Made by a program: the position numbers and the translations under genes. Below are positions 1 to 6,517 of a stretch of 16,571 bases of DNA, in pieces. The DNA is from Rhodoferax sp. (GTDB taxonomy: Bacteria; Pseudomonadota; Gammaproteobacteria; Burkholderiales; Burkholderiaceae_C): NCBI GenBank assembly GCA_023231075.1, contig JALNWC010000022.1, forward strand, positions 1-16,571, in the 5' to 3' direction. Numbering within the stretch: position 1 is the stretch's first letter; every line of letters starts with the position of its first letter. The notes beneath the pieces are model-generated. The model was not told the origin of the DNA, did no database searches, and saw nothing but the letters and a program-made list of their open reading frames with translations.

Positions 1-870
1 CTGTTTTCCGACGCGCTGAACCACGCCTGCCTGATCGACGGCGCGTGCCTGTCCAAGGCCACGGTGCACCGCTACCCCCACGGCGACCTGGCCCGGCTCG
101 GCGCCTTGCTCGCCGTCAGCCCGGCGCGGCGCAAGCTGGTGATCAGCGACGCGGTGTTCAGCATGGACGGTGATGTGGCCGACATCGCCGGGCTGCACGC
201 GCTGTGCGAACGGCACGATGCGCTGCTGCTGCTCGACGACGCGCACGGCTTCGGCGTGCTGGGGCCGCAGGGCCGTGGCGCGCTGGCCGCCGCCGACCTG
301 ACCGGGCCGGGCGCTTCGCCGCGCGTGCTCTACATGGCCACGCTGGGCAAGGCGCTGGGCGTGGCCGGTGCCTTCGTGGCCGGGCCCGAGAGCCTGGTCG
401 AGTGGCTGCTGCAGAAAACGCGCAGCTACACCTACGCCACCGCCGCACCCGCCCTGCTGGCCGAGGCGGTGCGCGCCGGTTTGCGCTGTGTGCTCGGCGC
501 CGAGGGCCAACGCCGCCGCCAGCATCTGGCCGCGCTGATCGCGCAGCTGCGCCGGGGCCTGGCGCCGGGCGCCAGCGCGGCGATCGACGCCGCGGGCTGG
601 ACGCTCACGCCGTCGCAGACGGCGATCCAGCCGCTCTTGATCGGCGACAACGCCGCCGCGCTGGACGCGATGGCGCGCCTGCGCGCGCAGGGCCTGTGGG
701 TGCCCGCCATCCGCCCGCCCACCGTGCCGCAGGGCACGGCCCGCTTGCGCATCGCCTTGTCCGCGGCCCACCAGGCCGACGACGTGGACCAGTTGCTTTG
801 CGCGCTGCGCTCGGCGGCGGCCGGGCCTCAAGCGGAGGCCGCAGCGGCGCCGCAGGGCGTCACCCCATGA
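1..870 (+). CDS. bioF: 8-amino-7-oxononanoate synthase (BioF), 5'-truncated by window edge
   Basis: This enzyme uses pyridoxal phosphate to condense pimeloyl-thioester with alanine, the first committed step of biotin synthesis, in the cytoplasm. The frame is open from base 1 and reads L-F-S-D-A-L-N-H-A, the conserved block before the substrate site; a GTG at 64 is internal, not a start. About 100-120 N-terminal residues are missing. Visible family marks are L-L-L-D-D-A-H-G-F-G-V-L-G (cofactor-binding Asp and His), T-L-G-K-A-L-G with the likely Schiff-base Lys at bases 349-351, and R-S-Y-T-Y-A-T-A. It belongs to the alpha-oxoamine synthase family, so a Kbl-like paralogue is possible, but the sequence looks most like BioF. 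The gene is far richer in G+C than everything downstream (only 10 A/T in bases 241-300). An ATG overlaps its stop (867-870) but opens only a 59-codon frame. Confidence 0.88.
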   Translation: MFSDALNHACLIDGACLSKATVHRYPHGDLARLGALLAVSPARRKLVISDAVFSMDGDVADIAGLHALCERHDALLLLDDAHGFGVLGPQGRGALAAADLTGPGASPRVLYMATLGKALGVAGAFVAGPESLVEWLLQKTRSYTYATAAPALLAEAVRAGLRCVLGAEGQRRRQHLAALIAQLRRGLAPGASAAIDAAGWTLTPSQTAIQPLLIGDNAAALDAMARLRAQGLWVPAIRPPTVPQGTARLRIALSAAHQADDVDQLLCALRSAAAGPQAEAAAAPQGVTP

Positions 871-1094
871 TCGACGGGCAGGCGCTGTCGCCGGTGGCCA
901 TCAGCGCCCTCGCGGTGCGGGTGGCGCTGGTTTACAATCAGCTTCGGCTCATAACCTGCGTTAGCGGGCTTTTTTTTGGAGTTTTGATGCGCAAATGGCT
1001 TTTGTCTTTAAACTGTCTTCACGAAGCCTCCATTGCATCAAATTGAATTGAATTCTCCTTGCTGCCTTGCTCTTTCTGCTGTTGACAAGCTTCC
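871..1094. other. A/T-rich boundary region between bioF and hisB
   Basis: This 224-base gap holds no convincing gene. To about 930 it stays GC-rich like bioF, then turns A/T-rich (34 of 60 bases are A/T in 1021-1080). In order it contains a TACAAT box (933-938) without a good -35 box, a hairpin followed by eight T (955-977), a GGAG sequence (978-981) ahead of an ATG at 987 that opens a 19-codon frame ending at 1046, and a small tandem repeat of ATTGA near 1042-1053. The short frame has no run of His codons, so it is not a classical histidine attenuator peptide. Whether it is translated cannot be told from sequence. Confidence 0.5.
955..977 (+). terminator. Rho-independent terminator-like hairpin downstream of bioF
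   Basis: The stem is CCTGC (955-959) with GCGGG (964-968), 5 bp including one U-G pair, loop GTTA, followed by C and eight T (970-977). It may end the bioF transcript. Because a TACAAT box lies just upstream at 933-938, it could instead sit in the leader of a transcript running toward hisB. The short stem makes it a moderate candidate. Confidence 0.5.
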
Positions 1095-1733
1095 ATGACG
1101 AACTATCCATTGACAGAATTGCCTGATAACTTGGCAACGACATTGCCGCGCTGTGCCGATGTCACGCGTCAAACCGCGGAAACAAACATCACGGTGCATG
1201 TCAATCTGGACGGCACGGGCAAGTCGCGCTTGCACACGGGTATCGGTTTTTTTGACCACATGCTGGATCAAATTGCGCGTCACGGACTGATCGACCTTGA
1301 CATCGATGCGGACGGTGATCTGCACATTGATGGCCATCACACCGTTGAGGACGTGGGCATCACCCTGGGTCAGGCCGTTTACAAAGCCGTGGGCGACAAA
1401 AAGGGGATCCGACGCTATGGTCATGCCTACGTGCCACTGGACGAAGCCTTGAGCCGAGTGGTGATTGATTTCTCAGGACGCCCCGGGCTCGTCATGGAGG
1501 TGCCGTTCACCAGCGGCATGATCGGCAACTTTGACAGTCAACTCATGCATGAGTTTTTTCAGGGATTCGTGAATCACGCGCTCGTGACCTTGCACATCGA
1601 CAACCTTAAAGGCGCCAACGCCCACCATCAGGCCGAGACCGTGTTCAAGGCTTTTGCGCGTGCGCTGCGTGCCGCACTTGAGGTCGATCCTCGCGCTGTT
1701 GGCAGCATTCCATCGACCAAGGGATCGCTCTGA
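1095..1733 (+). CDS. hisB: Imidazoleglycerol-phosphate dehydratase (HisB)
   Basis: HisB dehydrates imidazole-glycerol phosphate to imidazole-acetol phosphate, the sixth step of histidine synthesis, as a manganese-dependent 24-mer in the cytoplasm. The 212-residue product is the monofunctional bacterial form, without the phosphatase domain found in enterobacteria. Conserved metal-binding blocks are visible: G-I-G-F-F-D-H-M-L, D-G-H-H-T-V-E-D, a second block N-A-H-H-Q-A-E, and the C-terminal I-P-S-T-K-G-S-L. The ATG at 1095 gives a roughly 25-residue stretch before the conserved R-Q-T-A-E-T-N-I core, an acceptable family length; no strong ribosome binding site precedes it. It is the first histidine gene here; hisG, hisD and hisC are not upstream, where bioF lies instead. 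Confidence 0.97.
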   Translation: MTNYPLTELPDNLATTLPRCADVTRQTAETNITVHVNLDGTGKSRLHTGIGFFDHMLDQIARHGLIDLDIDADGDLHIDGHHTVEDVGITLGQAVYKAVGDKKGIRRYGHAYVPLDEALSRVVIDFSGRPGLVMEVPFTSGMIGNFDSQLMHEFFQGFVNHALVTLHIDNLKGANAHHQAETVFKAFARALRAALEVDPRAVGSIPSTKGSL

Positions 1734-1782
1734 TCTCGCATGGCCGCTACGCCGGTTTTTTGATCATCATCAGTAACATGTC

Positions 1783-2466
1783 ATGAATTCAGTCGTCCAT
1801 CACGACATCGGGAAGAAGGTCGCTGTCGTGGATTACGGCATGGGGAATTTGCGCTCGGTGTCCCAGGCGGTCCAAGCGGCGGCCACGGGCACTGGGTTTG
1901 AGGTGGTGATCACCCGGGATCCCGAGGTGGTGCGCTCGGCCGAACGGCTGGTGCTGCCGGGCCAGGGCGCCATGCCGGACTGCATGCGCGAGTTGCGCGA
2001 CTCCGGTTTGCTGCAGTCGGTGCTGGAAGCCGCCGCGAACAAACCGCTGTTTGGCGTGTGTGTCGGTATGCAGATGTTGCTGGATCACAGCGCCGAGGGT
2101 GATACCCCGGGCCTGGGCTTGATCCACGGCCAGGTGGTCAAGTTCGACCTGGCGGGTCAAAAACAGCCCGATGGCAGCCGTTACAAGGTGCCGCAAATGG
2201 GCTGGAACCAGGTTTGGCGCAACAACCATGGTGCTGCGCCGCACCCGGTCTGGGGTGATGTGCCCGACGGCAGTTATTTCTACTTCGTGCACAGCTTTTA
2301 CGCCAAACCGTCTGATCTGCGCCACAGCGTCGGTGAAACCGTTTATGGCGAGCGCTTTAGTTCGGCCATTGCCCGTGATAACATTTTTGCCACCCAGTTT
2401 CATCCTGAAAAAAGCGCCGAACATGGCCTGAGCCTATACCGTAATTTCCTCCATTGGAATCCTTGA
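1783..2466 (+). CDS. hisH: Imidazole glycerol phosphate synthase, glutamine amidotransferase subunit (HisH)
   Basis: HisH hydrolyses glutamine and passes ammonia through a channel to HisF, which makes imidazole-glycerol phosphate and AICAR. The 227-residue protein is a class I glutamine amidotransferase. The nucleophile is Cys93 in G-V-C-V-G-M-Q, and the other triad members are His207 and Glu209 in F-H-P-E-K-S. The N-terminal V-A-V-V-D-Y-G-M-G-N-L and the P-G-Q-G-A-M oxyanion block are present. The ATG at 1783 adds about 11 residues before the conserved core; no later Met fits. The gap after hisB is 49 bases, with no marC-like gene between, and the gap to hisA is 60 bases. Confidence 0.97.
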   Translation: MNSVVHHDIGKKVAVVDYGMGNLRSVSQAVQAAATGTGFEVVITRDPEVVRSAERLVLPGQGAMPDCMRELRDSGLLQSVLEAAANKPLFGVCVGMQMLLDHSAEGDTPGLGLIHGQVVKFDLAGQKQPDGSRYKVPQMGWNQVWRNNHGAAPHPVWGDVPDGSYFYFVHSFYAKPSDLRHSVGETVYGERFSSAIARDNIFATQFHPEKSAEHGLSLYRNFLHWNP

Positions 2467-2526
2467 TTTTTTCATCTTTCGTGCTGCGCTAGCCGAAGCC
2501 TCTTCACATTTCCCCACTGAAGCATC

Positions 2527-3267
2527 ATGCTTTTAATTCCTGCCATTGATCTCAAAGACGGCCATTGTGTGCGCCTGCAACAGGGCGACATGTCCCTTTC
2601 AACCACTTTCAGCGAAGAGCCATCGGTCATGGCGCGCAGTTGGGTCGACAAGGGCGCGCGCCGTGTCCACCTGGTGGACCTGAATGGCGCTTTTGCCGGT
2701 CAACCCAAAAATGAGGCGGCCATTCGCCAGATCCTCAAGACCGTTGGCAGTGAGGTCGATGTTCAGTTGGGGGGCGGTATTCGCGATCTGGACACCATCG
2801 AGCGTTACCTGGATGCGGGTTTGCGCTACGTCATCATCGGCACGGCAGCGGTGCGCAATCCGGGCTTTTTGCAGGACGCCTGTACCGCTTTTGGTGGGCA
2901 CATCATCGTCGGTCTGGACGCCAAGGACGGCAAGGTGGCCACCGACGGCTGGAGCAAGCTGACCCGGCACGACGTGGTTGACCTGGCCAAGAAATTTGAA
3001 GACTTTGGTGTCGAATCCATCATTTACACCGACATTGGTCGCGACGGCATGCTCACGGGCATCAACATTGACGCCACGGTACGCCTGGCCCAGGCGCTGA
3101 CCATTCCCGTGATTGCCTCCGGGGGCTTGTCCAAGCTGGCTGATATCGAAGCCCTGTGCGCGGTTGAAGATGAGGGTATCGAGGGCGTGATTTGCGGGCG
3201 TGCCATCTACAGTGGCGATCTCGATTTTGAAGCCGCACAAGAGCGGGCTGATGAGCTCAATGGCTGA
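2527..3267 (+). CDS. hisA: ProFAR isomerase (HisA)
   Basis: HisA performs the Amadori rearrangement of ProFAR to PRFAR, the fourth step of histidine synthesis. The 246-residue protein is a single (beta/alpha)8 barrel of normal family length. The catalytic aspartates appear as Asp8 in P-A-I-D-L-K-D-G and Asp131 in V-G-L-D-A-K-D-G. Phosphate-binding loops are L-G-G-G-I-R (81-86) and A-S-G-G-L (around 197-201); Y-T-D-I-G-R-D-G-M lies at 167-175. The start at ATG 2527 gives the canonical M-L-L-I-P-A-I-D opening. It is followed after 15 bases by hisF, its evolutionary relative and the next enzyme in the pathway. Confidence 0.98.
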   Translation: MLLIPAIDLKDGHCVRLQQGDMSLSTTFSEEPSVMARSWVDKGARRVHLVDLNGAFAGQPKNEAAIRQILKTVGSEVDVQLGGGIRDLDTIERYLDAGLRYVIIGTAAVRNPGFLQDACTAFGGHIIVGLDAKDGKVATDGWSKLTRHDVVDLAKKFEDFGVESIIYTDIGRDGMLTGINIDATVRLAQALTIPVIASGGLSKLADIEALCAVEDEGIEGVICGRAIYSGDLDFEAAQERADELNG

Positions 3268-3282
3268 GCGACGGGCGGTTTT

Positions 3283-4083
3283 GTGTTAGCCAAACGCATC
3301 ATCCCCTGCCTTGACGTCACGGGCGGCAGGGTGGTCAAAGGGGTCAATTTCGTCGAGTTGCGCGATGCCGGTGATCCGGTGGAAATCGCGGCACGTTACA
3401 ACGAGCAGGGCGCCGACGAACTGACCTTTTTGGACATCACAGCGACCAGCGATGGGCGTGACCTGATTTTGCACATCATTGAGGCCGTGGCCAGCCAGGT
3501 GTTCATTCCTTTGACCGTGGGGGGCGGCGTGCGCACCGTGGACGATGTGCGCCGCCTGCTCAACGCCGGGGCCGATAAAACAAGTTTCAATTCGGCAGCC
3601 ATCGCCAATCCGGAAGTCATTCGTGAGGCGTCCCGAAAATATGGCGCCCAGTGCATTGTGGTGGCCATTGATGCCAAGCGACGCTCCGGAGTGGATACCC
3701 TTCGGCTGGATGCGCAGGGTCTTGCTGCAGGCGAGGGTTGGGACGTTTACAGCCACGGGGGACGGAAAAACACCGGTCTGGATGCTGTGGCCTGGGCGCG
3801 TCAAATGGCCGATTTGGGCGCCGGTGAGATTTTGCTCACCAGCATGGACCGCGACGGCACCAAGGCCGGTTTTGATCTGGCCCTGACCCGTGCCGTCAGC
3901 GATGCGGTCGGTGTGCCCGTGATCGCCTCGGGTGGCGTGGGCACGCTGGACCACCTGGCCGACGGCATTCAAATTGGCGGGGCCGATGCGGTGCTGGCTG
4001 CCAGCATTTTTCACTATGGTGAATTCACCGTGGCTCAGGCCAAAGCCCATATGGCGGCGCGCGGCATTCCGGTCAGACTCTGA
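3283..4083 (+). CDS. hisF: Imidazole glycerol phosphate synthase, cyclase subunit (HisF)
   Basis: HisF is the cyclase partner of HisH: it combines PRFAR with ammonia from HisH to give imidazole-glycerol phosphate and AICAR. The 266-residue barrel starts at a GTG codon giving M-L-A-K-R-I-I-P-C-L-D, the standard N-terminus, so GTG is the likely true start; no ATG fits. The catalytic aspartates are Asp11 (P-C-L-D-V) and Asp130 (V-A-I-D-A-K). Phosphate loops V-G-G-G-V-R (79-84) and A-S-G-G-V-G (215-220) are present, as is S-M-D-R-D-G-T (187-193). The protein is slightly longer than the 250-255-residue bacterial average; the segment around 132-155 looks extended. Confidence 0.98.
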   Translation: MLAKRIIPCLDVTGGRVVKGVNFVELRDAGDPVEIAARYNEQGADELTFLDITATSDGRDLILHIIEAVASQVFIPLTVGGGVRTVDDVRRLLNAGADKTSFNSAAIANPEVIREASRKYGAQCIVVAIDAKRRSGVDTLRLDAQGLAAGEGWDVYSHGGRKNTGLDAVAWARQMADLGAGEILLTSMDRDGTKAGFDLALTRAVSDAVGVPVIASGGVGTLDHLADGIQIGGADAVLAASIFHYGEFTVAQAKAHMAARGIPVRL

Positions 4084-4116
4084 TTATTGGCTTGTTAAAT
4101 CATCGACAATCTGGCC

Positions 4117-4509
4117 ATGAACTGGTTAGACACACTCAAATGGGATGCACAAGGCCTCATTCCAGCCATCGCGCAGGAGCAGGGCACGGGCGATGTGCTC
4201 ATGATGGCCTGGATGAACCGCGAAGCTTTGCAAAAAACGGCTGAATTGGGGCGCGCGGTCTATTTCAGCCGCTCTCGCAACAAGCTGTGGTTCAAAGGGG
4301 AGGCATCCGGCCATGTGCAAACCGTCCATGAGATTCGCCTGGACTGCGACAGTGACGTGATCTTGCTCAAGGTGACCCAGACCGGCCACACGCCGGGCCT
4401 GGCGTGCCATACCGGTCGTCACAGTTGTTTTTACACGGTGTATGACAATGGCGCCTGGAAAGTCGTTGACCCGGTCCTGAAAGACCCTCTAACCATTTAC
4501 AAAGTTTGA
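4117..4509 (+). CDS. hisI: Phosphoribosyl-AMP cyclohydrolase (HisI)
   Basis: HisI opens the purine ring of phosphoribosyl-AMP (third pathway step) and needs zinc and magnesium. The 130-residue protein carries the expected K-G-E-A-S-G-H-V-Q block (60-68), the magnesium site D-C-D-S-D (76-80) and the zinc cysteines Cys77, Cys97 and Cys104, the last two in A-C-H-T-G-R-H-S-C-F. It is a free-standing cyclohydrolase, not the HisIE fusion of enterobacteria. Its TGA stop overlaps the ATG of hisE (TGATG), so the two are probably translated together as a split pair. Confidence 0.98.
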   Translation: MNWLDTLKWDAQGLIPAIAQEQGTGDVLMMAWMNREALQKTAELGRAVYFSRSRNKLWFKGEASGHVQTVHEIRLDCDSDVILLKVTQTGHTPGLACHTGRHSCFYTVYDNGAWKVVDPVLKDPLTIYKV

Positions 4510-4901
4510 TGCGCCCTGATCCAAACTCTGCTGATTCGCTGGCGGCGCTGGCCGCTGTCATTGCGTCCCGACTGCCCGCCCATGGCGGCAACCCGGAGGC
4601 CAGCTATGTGGCCCGCCTGTTGCACAAAGGCCCGGACGCTTTTTTGAAAAAGATCGGCGAGGAAGCCACCGAGGTGGTGATGGCGGCCAAAGACGCTGAC
4701 CACGGCGGCGACAAAACCAAGATCGTCTATGAAGTGGCCGACCTGTGGTTTCACAGCATGATTGCGCTGGCCCATTACGGTCTGAGTCCTGCAGATGTGA
4801 TCGCCGAACTGGTGCGCCGTGAAGGCACCAGCGGCCTCGAAGAAAAGGCCATGCGCAAGCTCGAGGGGCGCGAAGTGCAGGCGTCGGGAAGCGCGTCATG
4901 A
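4509..4901 (+). CDS. hisE: Phosphoribosyl-ATP pyrophosphohydrolase (HisE)
   Basis: HisE removes pyrophosphate from phosphoribosyl-ATP in the second step of histidine synthesis, producing the substrate of HisI. The 130-residue protein has the all-alpha MazG-like fold signature G-E-E-A-T-E-V-V-M-A-A-K followed by E-V-A-D-L-W-F-H, whose acidic residues bind magnesium. I chose the ATG at 4509 because it overlaps the hisI stop; a TTG at 4506 would add only one residue. The C-terminal tail after K-L-E-G-R is short and poorly conserved. Its stop overlaps the next gene's start by ATGA. Confidence 0.96.
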   Translation: MRPDPNSADSLAALAAVIASRLPAHGGNPEASYVARLLHKGPDAFLKKIGEEATEVVMAAKDADHGGDKTKIVYEVADLWFHSMIALAHYGLSPADVIAELVRREGTSGLEEKAMRKLEGREVQASGSAS

Positions 4902-5323
4902 CCCAGGACTTCACCACGCCGGAAACGCCCAAGGGCGAACCAGTTTGGCGCGAGCTGGACCTGCAGACGCTCAACGGACTCAATGCTTGGGGCACGGTCA
5001 GCTATGTTTTGCACCTGATCGTGGCGGTGGCTGCCCTGATTCCCGGGGGGCAGTTCGGCCCGATGCTGCTCATCGTTGCGCTGGTCATCGATCTGGTCAA
5101 GCGTGGCGACGCCGAAGGCACCTGGCATGCTTCGCACTTCAATTGGCGCATCCGTACCGTCATCATTGCGGCGCTGCTGTATTTGGTCACGGCGCCTCTG
5201 TGGTTGCTGTTTTTCCTGCCGGGTTGGCTGGCCTGGCTGGCCATTTCAGTCTGGTTTTTGTACCGCATTGTTTCCGGCATGGTGCGCATGAACAAAGGTT
5301 TACCGATGGAGATTTCCGCATGA
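4898..5323 (+). CDS. Small membrane protein, COG3671/DUF4870-like, function unknown
   Basis: The 141-residue protein has an N-terminal cytosolic-looking stretch (about 1-30) and probably four hydrophobic segments, near 33-49, 54-67, 87-107 and 109-126. Between the second and third lies K-R-G-D-A-E-G-T-W-H-A-S-H-F-N-W-R-I-R-T, which I recognise as the hallmark of the COG3671 family of predicted membrane proteins. No enzymatic residues or cofactor motif are evident, and no function is assigned to the family to my knowledge. It overlaps hisE upstream and the HIT gene downstream, each by ATGA, so it is almost certainly translated with them. From memory, an unnamed membrane protein sits in this place in many Burkholderiales. 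Confidence 0.85.
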   Translation: MTQDFTTPETPKGEPVWRELDLQTLNGLNAWGTVSYVLHLIVAVAALIPGGQFGPMLLIVALVIDLVKRGDAEGTWHASHFNWRIRTVIIAALLYLVTAPLWLLFFLPGWLAWLAISVWFLYRIVSGMVRMNKGLPMEISA

Positions 5324-5694
5324 TCGAGTATGTGGTTCCGAGTGACCCGGACTGCCTGTTTTGCAAAATTGTTGCCGGGAAAATCCCGTCCAAACCGGTT
5401 TATCAGGACGACGAGTTGTATGCGTTTCACGACATCCACCCGTGGGCGCCGGTGCATTTCCTGATCATTCCCAAGTTGCACATCCCGTCCATGGCGCTGC
5501 TCACCGAAGAGCATGCCCCACTGATGGGGCGCATGATGGTGTTGCTTCCCAAGCTGGCCCTGCAAGAAGGCTGTAATCCCTACCCGGAGGGGGGATTTCG
5601 GATGCTGGCCAATACCGGGGCCGAAGGCGCACAAGAGGTGCACCACTTGCATGTGCACGTGATAGGTGGCCCGCGCCCCTGGTCGCGAGGTTAA
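5320..5694 (+). CDS. hinT: Histidine triad (HIT) nucleotide-binding protein, HinT-like
   Basis: HIT proteins of the HinT branch hydrolyse purine nucleoside phosphoramidates and acyl-adenylates; their physiological role in bacteria is poorly defined. The 124-residue protein shows C-L-F-C-K-I-V (12-18), the fold's internal P-V-H-F-L-I-I-P-K segment (44-52), and the catalytic triad at His109, His111 and His113 in H-L-H-V-H-V-I-G-G, ending in P-R-P-W as is usual. The ATG at 5320 overlaps the previous stop. It is the last gene before a 67-base gap leading to tatA. A related HIT branch is possible, but the short length and the C-terminal G-G-P-R-P-W favour HinT. Confidence 0.92.
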   Translation: MIEYVVPSDPDCLFCKIVAGKIPSKPVYQDDELYAFHDIHPWAPVHFLIIPKLHIPSMALLTEEHAPLMGRMMVLLPKLALQEGCNPYPEGGFRMLANTGAEGAQEVHHLHVHVIGGPRPWSRG

Positions 5695-5731
5695 ATTTTG
5701 CTTGTCGGGTGCGCCCATCAGGTGCGCCCCT

Positions 5732-5737
5732 TAAAAT
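5732..5737 (+). promoter_or_regulatory. Possible -10 box upstream of tatA
   Basis: TAAAAT lies 24 bases before the tatA start, with the ribosome binding site AGGAGAG at 5751-5757. No acceptable -35 box lies 16-18 bases upstream; that space is filled by a GC-rich hairpin (5707-5729). This may be a weak or activator-dependent promoter, or no promoter if tatABC is read from the his operon. Confidence 0.25.
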
Positions 5738-5761
5738 CCGCTCATTCTTTAGGAGAGCACG

Positions 5762-6001
5762 ATGGGTTCATTTTCTATTTGGCATTGGTTGATTGTTCTG
5801 TTGATTGTCATCATGGTGTTTGGCACCAAAAAGCTCAAAAATCTTGGTGGCGACCTGGGTGGTGCCGTCAAGGGGTTCAAGGACGGCATGAAAGAAGCTG
5901 GCGCTGCGTCTGAAGACAAGGCGGCTGATGCGGCAAAGGTCAGCAATGCTGGCGCTGCCGAAAAAACCACGATCGACGTGGAAGCCAAGCAAAAGTCGTG
6001 A
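5762..6001 (+). CDS. tatA: Sec-independent protein translocase subunit TatA
   Basis: TatA oligomerises in the inner membrane and lets folded twin-arginine proteins pass. The 79-residue protein has a short N-terminal membrane helix (about 6-20), the hinge F-G-T-K-K-L (20-25), and an amphipathic helix containing D-L-G-G-A-V-K-G-F-K, closely like E. coli TatA. A low-complexity Ala/Lys/Glu tail follows. The start is well fixed by a strong AGGAGAG site five bases upstream. It is separated from tatB by only 42 bases. Confidence 0.97.
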   Translation: MGSFSIWHWLIVLLIVIMVFGTKKLKNLGGDLGGAVKGFKDGMKEAGAASEDKAADAAKVSNAGAAEKTTIDVEAKQKS

Positions 6002-6043
6002 TGAGCGCACGGTTGGCCGCGGGTGGTCTGGCGCAAGGCCGAC

Positions 6044-6517
6044 ATGATTGATCTCGGTATTTCCAAGCTGGTCATGATCGGTGCCGTGGCACTGATCGTC
6101 ATTGGCCCTGAAAAATTGCCGCGGGTGGCGCGCACGGTGGGCACCCTGCTTGGCAAGGCGCAACGTTATGTGAGTGAAGTCAAGGCCGAGGTCAGTCGCT
6201 CCATGGAGCTGGACGAACTCAAGAAAATGAAGGACAGCGTCGAGAGTGTGGCCAAGGACGTCAGCCAGTCGATGCAAACCAGTGCGGCAGACTTTGAGAA
6301 AACCTGGGCCGACGCGACCCAGGTGGCTGACGGGCCGGGTTCTGACTATCAACTCGCCCTGCCTGAGCCCGTGCCCGAGTACCGGCACCCCAAGAAAAAC
6401 TGGCGTCTTAAACAAGGGGCCACACCCCATTGGTTCAAAGCCCGTACCGGCGTGCGCACCAAAGCCTTGTCGGGTGCGGCCCGGGTGGCACGGTTCCGAC
6501 CCACCCAATTCGATTGA
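6044..6517 (+). CDS. tatB: Sec-independent protein translocase subunit TatB
   Basis: TatB pairs with TatC to form the receptor for twin-arginine signal peptides. I chose ATG 6044 because it gives M-I-D-L-G-I-S-K, the standard N-terminus; a GTG at 6023 would add seven non-conserved residues. The 157-residue protein has a membrane helix (about 6-20), the hinge G-P-E-K-L-P (21-26), an amphipathic helix, and a long charged helix to about residue 90. The first polar helix position, usually Glu8 in E. coli, is Lys8. The last 50 residues form a basic, Pro/Arg/Lys-rich tail. The stop overlaps the tatC start by one base (TGATG). Confidence 0.95.
   Translation: MIDLGISKLVMIGAVALIVIGPEKLPRVARTVGTLLGKAQRYVSEVKAEVSRSMELDELKKMKDSVESVAKDVSQSMQTSAADFEKTWADATQVADGPGSDYQLALPEPVPEYRHPKKNWRLKQGATPHWFKARTGVRTKALSGAARVARFRPTQFD

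Noticed and set aside
1082..1087. A perfect TTGACA just before hisB
   Set aside because: A partner -10 box would fall at 1104-1109, inside the hisB coding sequence, where only TATCCA is found, so this would start transcription downstream of the start codon.
1742..1761. A hairpin with six T between hisB and hisH
   Set aside because: The stem has three Watson-Crick and two wobble pairs only, too weak to call a terminator between genes of one pathway.
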